From assembly GCA_016711285.1 (NCBI GenBank), contig JADJTG010000012.1, positions 248,001-312,000 on the forward strand: a DNA stretch of 64,000 nucleotides, read 5' to 3'. Made by a program: the position numbers and the translations under genes. Below, piece by piece: positions 36,431-45,079 of this stretch (the first letter of the stretch is position 1; every line of letters starts with the position of its first letter). The DNA is from Sphingobacteriales bacterium (GTDB taxonomy: Bacteria; Bacteroidota; Bacteroidia; Chitinophagales; UBA2359). The notes below the pieces were generated by a model, which saw only the letters and a program-made list of their open reading frames with translations, did no database searches and was not told the origin of the DNA.

Positions 36431-37534
36431 TTACTTGTCCAAATTTTTATTGGCTGCCAGATTGATTATTTTTTCGGCGGCACGTTCTGCTGCACCTGCT
36501 CCGCCCAATTGATGGTGTAAATTGCGGTAATCTTCTTGTATTTTTTCATAATATTCGGGATTTTGCAGCAATTCCAACAAAGCGGCTTTCATGTTGTGTG
36601 CCGTACAGTCTTTTTGTATGAGTTCGCGCACCACCATTTTGTCCATAATCAAATTTACCAACGAAATAAAACGAACTTTTACTAAGCGTTTGGCAATGGC
36701 ATAAGAAATCGCACTTCCTTTGTAACAAACCACTTGCGGCACTTGCCAAAGTGCTGTTTCGAGCGTGGCAGTACCCGATGTAACGAGTGCGGCTTTGGCA
36801 TTTTTCAGTATTTCGTAGGTTTTTCCGATAATGATGCGCACATTGGGTGGCGGATTAAAGGCGGTGTAGTGGCTTTCGCCAAAAAGGGCAGTGCCGGCAA
36901 CAACAAATTCCTCCTGCGGGAGTTGGGCGGCGGTGTCGAGCATCAGTGGCAGCATCGTGGCTATTTCCTGCTGGCGGCTACCGGGCAACAAAGCGATGGG
37001 GGCAGCATCGGTGGCGTGGTGCGGCGATGTCTCAATGGCATCTAAAAGCGGGTGCCCGACAAAATGTGCGGTGATGCCGTAACGCTGATAGAATTCGGGT
37101 TCAAAGGGCAAAATAGCGAGCATCAAATCCACTGTTTTGCGCAGGCGGTGGGCGCGCGAGGGTCGCCACGCCCATATTTGCGGAGCTACATAATAAGCCA
37201 CCCGCAGCCCTTGTTTGCGGGCAAAATCGGCAATGCGCATATTGAAACCCGGATAATCAATAAGAATAAGCACCGCAGGCTGATAGGTGATAATATCTTT
37301 TTTGCAAAAGGAGAGATTGCGTAAAATGGTGCGCAAATTTTTTGCAACTTCCCAAAAACCCATAAAAGCGAGTTGGCGATAGTGTTTTACGGGGGGAGTT
37401 TGTGCCGCTTGCTCCATCAAGTCGCCGCCCCAAAAACGAAATTCGGCGGCGGCATCGCGGCGGCGCAAGGCTTTGATAAGGTTAGAGCCATGTAAATCGC
37501 CGGAGGCTTCGCCGGCTATGATGTAGTATTTCAA
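36431..37534 (-). CDS. lpxB: Lipid-A-disaccharide synthase
   Basis: 367 residues, GT19 family. It joins UDP-diacylglucosamine and lipid X to make the lipid A disaccharide at the inner membrane. It starts with TTG at 37534 (MKYYIIAGEASGDLHGSNLI), and the N-terminal motif leaves no other start. GFWEVAKNLRTIL, YVAPQIWAWRPSRAHRLRK and LLPGSRQQEI are family marks. Lipid A implies a Gram-negative outer membrane. Confidence 0.96.
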   Translation of the reverse strand: MKYYIIAGEASGDLHGSNLIKALRRRDAAAEFRFWGGDLMEQAAQTPPVKHYRQLAFMGFWEVAKNLRTILRNLSFCKKDIITYQPAVLILIDYPGFNMRIADFARKQGLRVAYYVAPQIWAWRPSRAHRLRKTVDLMLAILPFEPEFYQRYGITAHFVGHPLLDAIETSPHHATDAAPIALLPGSRQQEIATMLPLMLDTAAQLPQEEFVVAGTALFGESHYTAFNPPPNVRIIIGKTYEILKNAKAALVTSGTATLETALWQVPQVVCYKGSAISYAIAKRLVKVRFISLVNLIMDKMVVRELIQKDCTAHNMKAALLELLQNPEYYEKIQEDYRNLHHQLGGAGAAERAAEKIINLAANKNLDK

Positions 37535-37631
37535 GAAGATATAACAGTAATTATTAATCGTAAATCTATATAATTTATTTATTAGCTGTATAATTAAAAG
37601 ATTTTAAAAATATTAACAATGTGTTATTTTT

Positions 37632-38039
37632 TTATTGTGCATATAAATACAGTATTGCTTTTTTATTGCGTGAATAATATCTCATAGTAGGATTTTTATC
37701 CTCTTTATAAGGAGTAATAAGAAAGATTAAATCATTGCTACTGTGTTTAATTTCTTGGGAATTATCTCTACATTTATTTGTTGTATAGAAATACTCAGGG
37801 CTCAATATTAACATATCTTGTTCTATTTTATAACATCCTGTAATAGTCTTACTACTCTCAAAAGAATCTACTTCGTTTAATACCTTCGTCTCAAAAGTAA
37901 AGCATTTTTCTTTATCTAATCGTATTACCTTAATTCCCCAAGGAGAAGCAAAAGTAATAGGCATTTCTGAGCGTAATAGATTATCATATTGTATGCCGCT
38001 TAATGAAGAAAGCAGAAATATTAAGAAGAAATTTTTCAC
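37632..38039 (-). CDS. Small secreted protein of unknown function
   Basis: 135 residues from the GTG at 38039, which starts a signal-like segment (VKNFFLIFLLSSLSG) 5 nt after the preceding stop. A longer frame to 38084 would overlap the preceding gene by 40 bp. The body is beta-rich (CYKIEQDMLILSPEYFYTTN) with two cysteines. The composition is AT-rich. No family is recognised. Confidence 0.6.
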   Translation of the reverse strand: MKNFFLIFLLSSLSGIQYDNLLRSEMPITFASPWGIKVIRLDKEKCFTFETKVLNEVDSFESSKTITGCYKIEQDMLILSPEYFYTTNKCRDNSQEIKHSSNDLIFLITPYKEDKNPTMRYYSRNKKAILYLYAQ

Positions 38040-38043
38040 GATA

Positions 38044-38346
38044 CTACCCTCCCAATAAAGAATCCCAATAATAACCAATAACAAAAAAAGCTACTGCCAT
38101 AGTAGCATACATCGTGCCACGCAATGCCAGATGGCGTTGTTGGCGCGTAAATATTTGTATGGGAATAATATTGAATAAAATGCTCACAATCGCCAGAAAT
38201 TGTGTGCGAAATCCCTGAATGTTGCTGCCGTTGAGCGAAACAAACACTTGATTGAGCAGGTTGAGCAATATAAAAGCAGCTATCGGTGTGGCAATGCCCA
38301 CCAAAGTGCCGTTCACCGAAGTATCTTTGGAATCGTTCATCATCAT
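38044..38346 (-). CDS. Small integral membrane protein
   Basis: 100 residues with three hydrophobic segments (about 14-33, 49-63, 78-94). It starts with three consecutive ATG codons, so the precise start is uncertain by 6 bp. It is conserved-looking in composition but the family is not recognised. It is followed at once by the secreted protein at 37632, so the two are likely co-transcribed. Confidence 0.75.
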   Translation of the reverse strand: MMMNDSKDTSVNGTLVGIATPIAAFILLNLLNQVFVSLNGSNIQGFRTQFLAIVSILFNIIPIQIFTRQQRHLALRGTMYATMAVAFFVIGYYWDSLLGG

Positions 38347-38483
38347 TGTAAATAAAGTATTATTTTTTGATATGGTATTGATAAATAAAATATTGTGCCG
38401 TTGGTTGTATGCTGTAAAAAAAAGATAAACAAAAATAGCACAATCAGCGGCGAGGTAAAAAAAGTTTCACTTTGCCCTTTTTC

Positions 38484-39488
38484 CTATCGTGGAAATAATA
38501 TGTTGCGCCACGCCACCAAAAAGCACAGCATAGAAAGCACGGTAAATATATAATAGCGGCTCTCGCGCTCGTTGAAGGTACTGCTTTCAAAATCCTTCTT
38601 TTGCTGTTTATCAAGTTCGGCGGCGATAGCGGTAAAATTATTGTTCCACGCATACAAAGGGTAGTAAGTTCCTCCGGTAGTTTGAGCCACTTCACGCAAA
38701 GTTTTTTCAGCCAGCCTCGTGTGCACCACTTGTCCTTCATCGTCCAATTTATCGCCGATTTTTCTGCCGTTTCGTATTTCCGGAATCGTAGCTCCCTCCG
38801 GTGTACCCACGCCGAAGGTATAAATCAAAATATTATTGTCGCGGGCGTTTTGGGCAGCTGCTACTGCATCTTCGCCGTGGTCTTCGCCGTCCGAAAACAA
38901 CAAAATAACTTTGCCTTGTGTGGCATCTTTATCAAAATTTTCTGCCGCCAAATCAATGGCTTCGGCGATAGCAGTACCCTGAGTGGGCATTTGGTCGGGT
39001 TGCAAAGCACTCAAAAACATACGCAAAGCATTATAATCCAACGACAAAGGCATTTGCAGATAAGCAGTGCCGGCAAATACCACCAACCCCAAACGATTAT
39101 TGCTCAGATATTGCTGTTCCAACTGCCTTATAAAAGCCTTCGCACTCTCCAAGCGATTGACAGGTGTAGCATCTTCGGCAAGCATACTTTTTGATACATC
39201 AATGAGCAGCATCACATCTATTCCCTGCCTTTTGATAGTGGTTTGTTTGGTACCCCACTGCGGATTGGCGAGCGCGATAATCAGAAAAAAAAGCCCTGCC
39301 AACCACCAAATCATATTGCGCGGAATATAGTTTTGGGAGTTGGCAGGCAGTAGCTGTTCTATTAAAGTTGTATCGCCTAATAATTCGGTATCACGGCGGC
39401 GGCGTTTTTGAAAATAATACCACAGCACCGCCCACAAAGGCAGCAGCCATAATAATTGTAAAAAAATACTTTTTTCAAAATGCAACAT
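38484..39488 (-). CDS. VWA-domain membrane protein, BatA/BatB-like
   Basis: 334 residues. Two N-terminal helices (about 8-24 and 60-74), then a von Willebrand A domain with MIDAS residues DVSKS and GTAI and DGEDHGEDAV, and a C-terminal helix (about 315-331). This layout matches BatA/BatB of the Bacteroides aerotolerance operon. The partner genes (batC/D/E, MoxR ATPase) are not next to it, so the exact member cannot be named. Confidence 0.88.
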   Translation of the reverse strand: MLHFEKSIFLQLLWLLPLWAVLWYYFQKRRRRDTELLGDTTLIEQLLPANSQNYIPRNMIWWLAGLFFLIIALANPQWGTKQTTIKRQGIDVMLLIDVSKSMLAEDATPVNRLESAKAFIRQLEQQYLSNNRLGLVVFAGTAYLQMPLSLDYNALRMFLSALQPDQMPTQGTAIAEAIDLAAENFDKDATQGKVILLFSDGEDHGEDAVAAAQNARDNNILIYTFGVGTPEGATIPEIRNGRKIGDKLDDEGQVVHTRLAEKTLREVAQTTGGTYYPLYAWNNNFTAIAAELDKQQKKDFESSTFNERESRYYIFTVLSMLCFLVAWRNILFPR

Positions 39489-39542
39489 ATCACCGCCGCA
39501 ACAAATTTTTATTGATACAAAACAGATAGAGAATTCTTTTTT

Positions 39543-40520
39543 TTATTCTTCTAACCAAGGCAAAATACTCAAACCTACTTCTATATAGGAATAAGGATAA
39601 ATTAAATCTTTTTGCGCCAGATTATAAGCTGCCGACAAGCGATAGCGTTGCTTTATGGCATAAGAAGCCGAAAAAGAAGCCACATATAAGGGGTCTTCTA
39701 CTTTGTAGGTGAAGCCCAAACCAAAAGTTCTTTTATAATGCGCCAACACGGTGAGTTCTGCCACGGTAGCAGCCATCGGGTAGCGTCCTACTGTATTGTT
39801 GTTGATGGTGCTGATGCCCAAAAACTGACGAACCAATGCCTGCGGTTGCAATAACAAATTATCGTCTAATTCCCAATCATAACACAAAGAGAAATAGGCT
39901 TTTTTATTGAATTTAGCCCCCAACGCAGATATTGTATTGCCGTTGAAATAAGGTGCGCTGTAATATTGAAAAGTGGGTTCGTTGAGGTTAGAAAATGCCG
40001 CTCCGAAAGTAAAACGCTTCCATTTAAGCATCAAACCCGCATCAAAAGCTGTTCTGAAATAGCGTTCTGTTTCGGTATTTATAGGAAGTGCCGTTCCGTT
40101 AGGTCCATTTTTATTGGCATAATGGATTAATCCGGCATTGACTCCTATTTTTGCAATGGTATTTTCACTGAAATCAAAATTAAAAGCTCCCAGCAAGCCA
40201 ACGCGATACTGTTGTGTTTTTAAATCGTCATCATAAGAGAATAAAGAGCCGGTAAGACCCAAAGTCATGTTGGTAAGTACTTCGCCCTGCAACATAAAAT
40301 CAGTAAAAAGCGGGCTGTGGCGGTCGTTGGACACAAAGCGCGTATTGAGCTGCGCCCACGCTTGATCGGGTTCTCCGCCGAATGCCGGATTGTACAAAGG
40401 CATCAAATAAAAATATTGTGCCGAATGTGGAAAGTCCTGAATAGTATTTTGTGAAAAAACAGGCAACTGCTGCCACAATATACTAACGATAAAAAAACTG
40501 AAAGTGTGTAAAATTTTCAT
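39543..40520 (-). CDS. PorP/SprF family type IX secretion membrane protein
   Basis: 325 residues from the ATG at 40520, which starts a signal peptide ending PVFSQ. The start at 40595 lies upstream of the promoter box and is rejected. The N-terminal LMPLYNPAFGGEPDQAWAQ and the beta-barrel strands that follow are typical of PorP/SprF, outer membrane proteins tied to T9SS and gliding adhesins. No large SprB-like gene is adjacent in this window. Confidence 0.92.
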   Translation of the reverse strand: MKILHTFSFFIVSILWQQLPVFSQNTIQDFPHSAQYFYLMPLYNPAFGGEPDQAWAQLNTRFVSNDRHSPLFTDFMLQGEVLTNMTLGLTGSLFSYDDDLKTQQYRVGLLGAFNFDFSENTIAKIGVNAGLIHYANKNGPNGTALPINTETERYFRTAFDAGLMLKWKRFTFGAAFSNLNEPTFQYYSAPYFNGNTISALGAKFNKKAYFSLCYDWELDDNLLLQPQALVRQFLGISTINNNTVGRYPMAATVAELTVLAHYKRTFGLGFTYKVEDPLYVASFSASYAIKQRYRLSAAYNLAQKDLIYPYSYIEVGLSILPWLEE

Positions 40521-40546
40521 ATAAAAAAACAAAAAAATGAAGACTA

Positions 40547-40554
40547 CAAAGGTA
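40547..40554 (-). promoter_or_regulatory. -7 promoter box (TACCTTTG) for the PorP/SprF gene
   Basis: Reverse strand TACCTTTG, 26 nt before the ATG at 40520. It lies just past the stop of the DCC gene. Confidence 0.6.
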
Positions 40555-40573
40555 GTTTTTTTGAGTGATTTAT

Positions 40574-41017
40574 TTATAAAAATCGGTTTTTCCATTTGGG
40601 GTGCGGCAGCATACAGGTTTCGGTTTTTCCGAAAAAACGATAGCGGTGGCGGGCTATTATATCATAAACGGCATTGCGCCATGCTGCCGGAATAATTATA
40701 AACCCATACAGAATTTTCCATCCGCCGCCCAAAGTTCGTGCGATGCGCAGGGCAGCATCTGATTTTTGATAAGCGATATTTTTTTCTATTAAAATAAAAG
40801 AATCAAAATGATGCAGGGGCAGTTGGAGTTGTTGCAGATAATGTTGTCCGGTGGCAGATTGCAGCGAAGCAAATACAAATTTTCCCTGTCGGTCGTGGCG
40901 CAAGATAAATTGTACTACACCATTGCATAGGTTGCACACACCATCGAAGAGCAGCAAATGTGCAGGTGGTGCGGGAGCGAAATCAGGAGGAGCGGTATTT
41001 TCTGTGTTGAACTGCAT
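40574..41017 (-). CDS. DCC family thiol-disulfide oxidoreductase-like protein (DUF393)
   Basis: 147 residues from the ATG at 41017. The signature LLFDGVCNLCNGVVQFILRH (DxxCxxC) is at about residues 23-42 and ALRIARTLGG follows, as in DUF393. The family is predicted to be thioredoxin-fold, with unknown redox partners. The start overlaps the 3' end of the upstream hydroxylase gene by 35 bp, suggesting coupling. Confidence 0.9.
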   Translation of the reverse strand: MQFNTENTAPPDFAPAPPAHLLLFDGVCNLCNGVVQFILRHDRQGKFVFASLQSATGQHYLQQLQLPLHHFDSFILIEKNIAYQKSDAALRIARTLGGGWKILYGFIIIPAAWRNAVYDIIARHRYRFFGKTETCMLPHPKWKNRFL

Positions 41018-42209
41018 AAAACCAAAATAAAGACAACAGCATTGCAGCACTCCAAAACAACAATAAATAATAAGTATTGTTGTCGGTGGGCGGTATGGCG
41101 ATGTATAAAAAAACGGAAATACTCAGCAGACGCATATATTCGGAGCGTGCAGCCCAACTTTTATTTTCCATCAAAACGCCTACGTTCATAGTTGCCCACA
41201 CAGGCGGTATTGCCAATAATATTTTTTGAAAATTGCTCAAATGGGGTGCAGCAAACAAAAATCCCGAAGCACCGACAAGCAGTAAAATATATTGCGCCAG
41301 CAAATAATAATTGAGAGCTTGTGGATAAGCGGGATTGTATTTGTGTTGTTGTTCGGGTGTGATGGGCTGCACCTGATACGAGCCGCCCAAAGTAGCAGGT
41401 CGCCACCCGGGTTTGTCGAGGAGCAAACGGATTTTGTCGCCCAAAGTGGGCATCAACTGCCATTCTTTTGCCAAATCGAGGTAGTAGTCAAAATTCGCCC
41501 ACACCGGATTCCAACTCGCCAAAGGTTTGCTCACGCCATAGACCACCGGAGCAGCCTCCGCCTGAAAAGTGCCGAACATACGGTCAAAAATAATGAAAGT
41601 GCCGCCGTGATTTTTGTCTATATATTCGGGATTTACGCCGTGATGCACGCGATGATGCGAAGGCGTATTGAAAATATACTCAAACCAAGCGGGCATTTTG
41701 TTGATGGCTTTGGTGTGTATCCAAAATTGATACAGCAATTGTATGGAACTGATGAATATAAATGCCAGAGGCGAAAATCCCAGCAAGGCTAAAGGCAAAT
41801 AAAAAAATACCGAAACAAAACCCTGAAATGCCGACTGCCGCAGTGCCACCGACAAATTATACTCTTCGCTTTGATGATGTACAACGTGCGTGCCCCAAAT
41901 AAAACTGATTTCGTGGGCATAGCGATGAAACCAATAATAAAAAAAATCGACACCGAAGAGCAACAGCACATAGCTCCACCACTGGTCGGGAATGGTGAGC
42001 AAGCGATGATATTCGTACAAATAAATGTATAAACCTATCAAAAGTGTTTTTGCCAATACACCCACAATTTGTTGCACAATACCGCAACTGATATTACTCA
42101 AAGCATCGTTGAAGCGATACAGTTCGGTATGCGACATTTTTTGTATCATCAGCTCTAATCCTATCAGCAGAAAAAAAACAGGAATAGATAGCGCAACGAG
42201 GTCTATCAT
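40983..42209 (-). CDS. Fatty acid hydroxylase/sterol desaturase family protein, alkylglycerol monooxygenase-like
   Basis: 408 residues. Membrane-bound di-iron hydroxylase with histidine boxes WFHRYAHE, HVVHHQSE and SHHRVHHG and the segment IDKNHGGTFIIFDRMFGTFQ, as in TMEM195/alkylglycerol monooxygenase. The C-terminal 130 residues hold four more helices, also as in that subfamily. It probably acts on ether or membrane lipids (inference). Its 3' end overlaps the DCC gene. Confidence 0.9.
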   Translation of the reverse strand: MIDLVALSIPVFFLLIGLELMIQKMSHTELYRFNDALSNISCGIVQQIVGVLAKTLLIGLYIYLYEYHRLLTIPDQWWSYVLLLFGVDFFYYWFHRYAHEISFIWGTHVVHHQSEEYNLSVALRQSAFQGFVSVFFYLPLALLGFSPLAFIFISSIQLLYQFWIHTKAINKMPAWFEYIFNTPSHHRVHHGVNPEYIDKNHGGTFIIFDRMFGTFQAEAAPVVYGVSKPLASWNPVWANFDYYLDLAKEWQLMPTLGDKIRLLLDKPGWRPATLGGSYQVQPITPEQQHKYNPAYPQALNYYLLAQYILLLVGASGFLFAAPHLSNFQKILLAIPPVWATMNVGVLMENKSWAARSEYMRLLSISVFLYIAIPPTDNNTYYLLLFWSAAMLLSLFWFYAVQHRKYRSS

Positions 42210-42456
42210 ACAGCGCGAAAATGTTTTTTATAAGCCAAGATACATTATATTTTGCTGAAATTTGAAAAAAAATCTTTTTTTGATACAAATATTATTGCTC
42301 TATATATTCTTGATGAAAGCAAATAAACAAGAAAAAAACGTTATATTTACCATAACAAAATACATTGGAAAGCATTTGTTTTTTTTCAATATTCTTGTGC
42401 CAAAACCGTTTATCATTTTACCAAAAACATTTTAACCGACATTATAAAATAAAAAT

Positions 42457-43014
42457 ATGGCTTTATCTGATGAATTAAAATTGGCTATTACATATTTGCC
42501 CGATAGCGAAAAAAACAAACTTTTGTTTCGTTATATTGCCAAAGACGACAAAATGATCAGGAGGCTCACCTTTGAATTATTGGAAAAAAGGGAAACCATT
42601 GAAAATCGCATACAAAAAGTGTATGCCCTTATTGATAAAGAACTGCCCACAACCGAGAAGTTTTATTCGCCGGGTTATTTGTTGATGGATATGCGCTCCA
42701 TCAACGCCCGCATCACCGAGCATGCACAAACCACCAAAGACAGCGTAGGAGAAATACAACTCACTGTGTATATGCTGGCAGAGGCTTTTCGGCGGCACGG
42801 CTTGGCACTCGGCGGTTTTAGCAGAGATCGCTGTTTTACTTTTTCCTCTTATATTATCAAGCGCATACAAATTATTGAAAAAAAGATAAAAAAAATGTCT
42901 CCAGAGCAACAGAGCATTTTTATCCACGAGCTGAACGAGCTGATGGATTATGTGTGGACTTTTGAACATACCGAAAAACTTGCCAAATTTGAAAAACTGC
43001 CGCGTTCTTTTTAA
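42457..43014 (+). CDS. Helical protein of unknown function
   Basis: 185 residues, no signal, mostly alpha-helical and charged (NRIQKVYALIDKEL, KRIQIIEKKIKKM). It starts about 57 bp before the PorE-like gene and on the same strand, so they may share a transcript. I do not recognise the family. Confidence 0.75.
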   Translation: MALSDELKLAITYLPDSEKNKLLFRYIAKDDKMIRRLTFELLEKRETIENRIQKVYALIDKELPTTEKFYSPGYLLMDMRSINARITEHAQTTKDSVGEIQLTVYMLAEAFRRHGLALGGFSRDRCFTFSSYIIKRIQIIEKKIKKMSPEQQSIFIHELNELMDYVWTFEHTEKLAKFEKLPRSF

Positions 43015-43070
43015 ACGCTCTTATGCAACAGGTATCTTAATCATCAACAAAAAATATCCATAAATCAGAT

Positions 43071-44999
43071 ATGTTAAAATATTTTTTTATCGTGTTGAGC
43101 TTTTTATGTTTTGTACAGTTGTCGCTTTCTGCCCAAAAAAATGCCGTGCCGCCCAAGGCTTATAAATTTTTTGAACAAGCTAACACTGCTTATTTAGCAG
43201 AAAAAAAAGCTGAAACCGAAACTGCTTTGCTCAAAGCCGTCAAGGAATACCCCGATTATTATGAAGCGTTCAAACTGTTGTCGAAGGTGCAGGCGGAGCT
43301 TAATAAATTGCCGGAATCCAGAGAAAATGCCCTCAAAATCGCCGAGATGAAACCCGAAGAGGCGCACCACGCTTATAATCATATCGGAAAAACCTATATG
43401 GTGGAGCAAAATTATCCCGAAGCCATTCGTTATTTTCAAATGGCGATAGACCACAAAACCGCACCGCCCAAAATGGTGGAGGAACTGAATGATAAGATAA
43501 AAGCGTGTAATTTTCGCTTAGATGCCAAACGCGGCAAAGCTCCTTTGAAACTGATGAGTTTGGGAAAAAATGTCAATACACTGCAAGATGAATATTTGCC
43601 GACTTTCACCGCCGATGCTTCCCTGCTGCTTTTCACGCGGCGCGTAGGTAAGGGCGCAGCTCAAAAGGAAGATTTTTTCTATTGCCAGCAGGATACTTCA
43701 GGTGCTTATTTGTACGATACCGCTTACAGCCTTGGCGAGCCTATCAATACCGAATACAGCGAAGGTGCATTGAATATTTCGGTTGATGGAAAACGCCTCT
43801 TTTTTGCTGCTGCCGACCGTAAAGGTGCAGAGGGCGGTTTTGATATTTATTATTCGTATCGTGTAGGCGATGAGTGGGTAAAACCGAGCAATATCGGCAC
43901 TCCTATCAACACGCCGGCTTGGGAGTCGCAGCCTTGCCTGTCGGCAGATGGAACAGAATTGTTTTTTTCATCTACCCGCCCGGGCGGCAAAGGTGGTCGC
44001 GATTTGTGGGTGAGTCGTCTTAAAAACAACGCTTGGCAACAACCCGAAAATTTAGGAGAAGCCATTAATACGGCTTTTGATGAGCAGTGCCCTTTTTTGC
44101 ACCCCGACGGAAAAACGCTTTATTTTTCTTCCAAAGGGCATATAGGAATGGGCGATGCGGATATTTTTAAAGTGACACGCTCCATAGACGGCAAATGGGG
44201 CAAGCCCGAAAATTTGGGCTATCCTATCAACACCGAAAACAACGAAAATAGCTTGGTGATAACACCGGACGGCAAATACGGCTTTTTCGGTTCAATGACG
44301 GACAGTGCGGGCATTGATTTGTTTTATTTTGAATTGCCGCAAGCAGCACGCCCCGAATTTGTTACTTATGTAAAAGCGACCGTAGTAGATGCCGCCACAC
44401 AAAAGCCGCTTGCCGCCGAAGTAGAAATTATAGATTTGGGTAGCAATATCGCCACTGCCCGCAAAATGAGCGATGCCACCGATGGTACTTTTTTGGTGAC
44501 TTTGCCGGTGGGTAAAAATTATTTGTGCAATGTTCAAAAAACGAATTACGCTTTGTATTCTGCCAATTTTGCTTTGGAGAAAGTGGACTTTCAGCAGCCC
44601 TACGAATTAAAAATTGCTTTAGAACCATTGCCACAGGTAGGTACTCCCGCACAAGAAACACACATTACACTGCACAATGTATTTTTTGCCAGCAATTCGT
44701 ATCAATTGCAAACAGCTTCTTTTATAGAATTGGATAAAATGGTGGATTTGCTGAAAAAAAAAAGCGGTTTATCGGTGCAAATTATAGGGCATACTGATGA
44801 TGTTGGCGATGATGCAGCCAACTTGGCATTGTCGGAAAATCGCGCCAAAGCCGTTTATGAATACTTGGTACAAAAAGGCATAGCTGCTGCTCGCTTGCAA
44901 TACAGCGGCAAAGGCGAAAGCCAACCTATCGCAGACAACAGCACGGAAACGGGGCGTGCTCAAAATCGTAGAACGGAGTTTATTTTAAGAGAAAAGTAA
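43071..44999 (+). CDS. OmpA family protein with TPR and PD40 repeats, PorE-like
   Basis: 642 residues. A signal peptide (LSLSAQ) leads to TPR repeats (about 25-150), a WD40-like PD40 propeller (about 160-430, with SADGTELFFSSTRPGGKGG, HPDGKTLYFSS, TPDGKYGFFGS), a carboxypeptidase regulatory-like domain (about 440-520), and an OmpA peptidoglycan-binding domain (about 535-642, IIGHTDDVGD). This order is that of PorE, a T9SS protein anchored to the wall. It supports an active T9SS here. Confidence 0.92.
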   Translation: MLKYFFIVLSFLCFVQLSLSAQKNAVPPKAYKFFEQANTAYLAEKKAETETALLKAVKEYPDYYEAFKLLSKVQAELNKLPESRENALKIAEMKPEEAHHAYNHIGKTYMVEQNYPEAIRYFQMAIDHKTAPPKMVEELNDKIKACNFRLDAKRGKAPLKLMSLGKNVNTLQDEYLPTFTADASLLLFTRRVGKGAAQKEDFFYCQQDTSGAYLYDTAYSLGEPINTEYSEGALNISVDGKRLFFAAADRKGAEGGFDIYYSYRVGDEWVKPSNIGTPINTPAWESQPCLSADGTELFFSSTRPGGKGGRDLWVSRLKNNAWQQPENLGEAINTAFDEQCPFLHPDGKTLYFSSKGHIGMGDADIFKVTRSIDGKWGKPENLGYPINTENNENSLVITPDGKYGFFGSMTDSAGIDLFYFELPQAARPEFVTYVKATVVDAATQKPLAAEVEIIDLGSNIATARKMSDATDGTFLVTLPVGKNYLCNVQKTNYALYSANFALEKVDFQQPYELKIALEPLPQVGTPAQETHITLHNVFFASNSYQLQTASFIELDKMVDLLKKKSGLSVQIIGHTDDVGDDAANLALSENRAKAVYEYLVQKGIAAARLQYSGKGESQPIADNSTETGRAQNRRTEFILREK

Positions 45000-45022
45000 A
45001 AGAATGTACTGCGGATAAACAA

Positions 45023-45059
45023 AAAATCCCCACAGAAGAATATGCTCTGTGGGGATTTT
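45023..45059. terminator. Bidirectional terminator between the PorE-like gene and ftsH
   Basis: AAAATCCCCACAGA (45023-45036) is exactly complementary to 45046-45059. It serves the convergent genes ending at 44999 (+) and 45080 (-). Confidence 0.93.
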
Positions 45060-45079
45060 GTTTGTCCGTTTTTGTTTTC

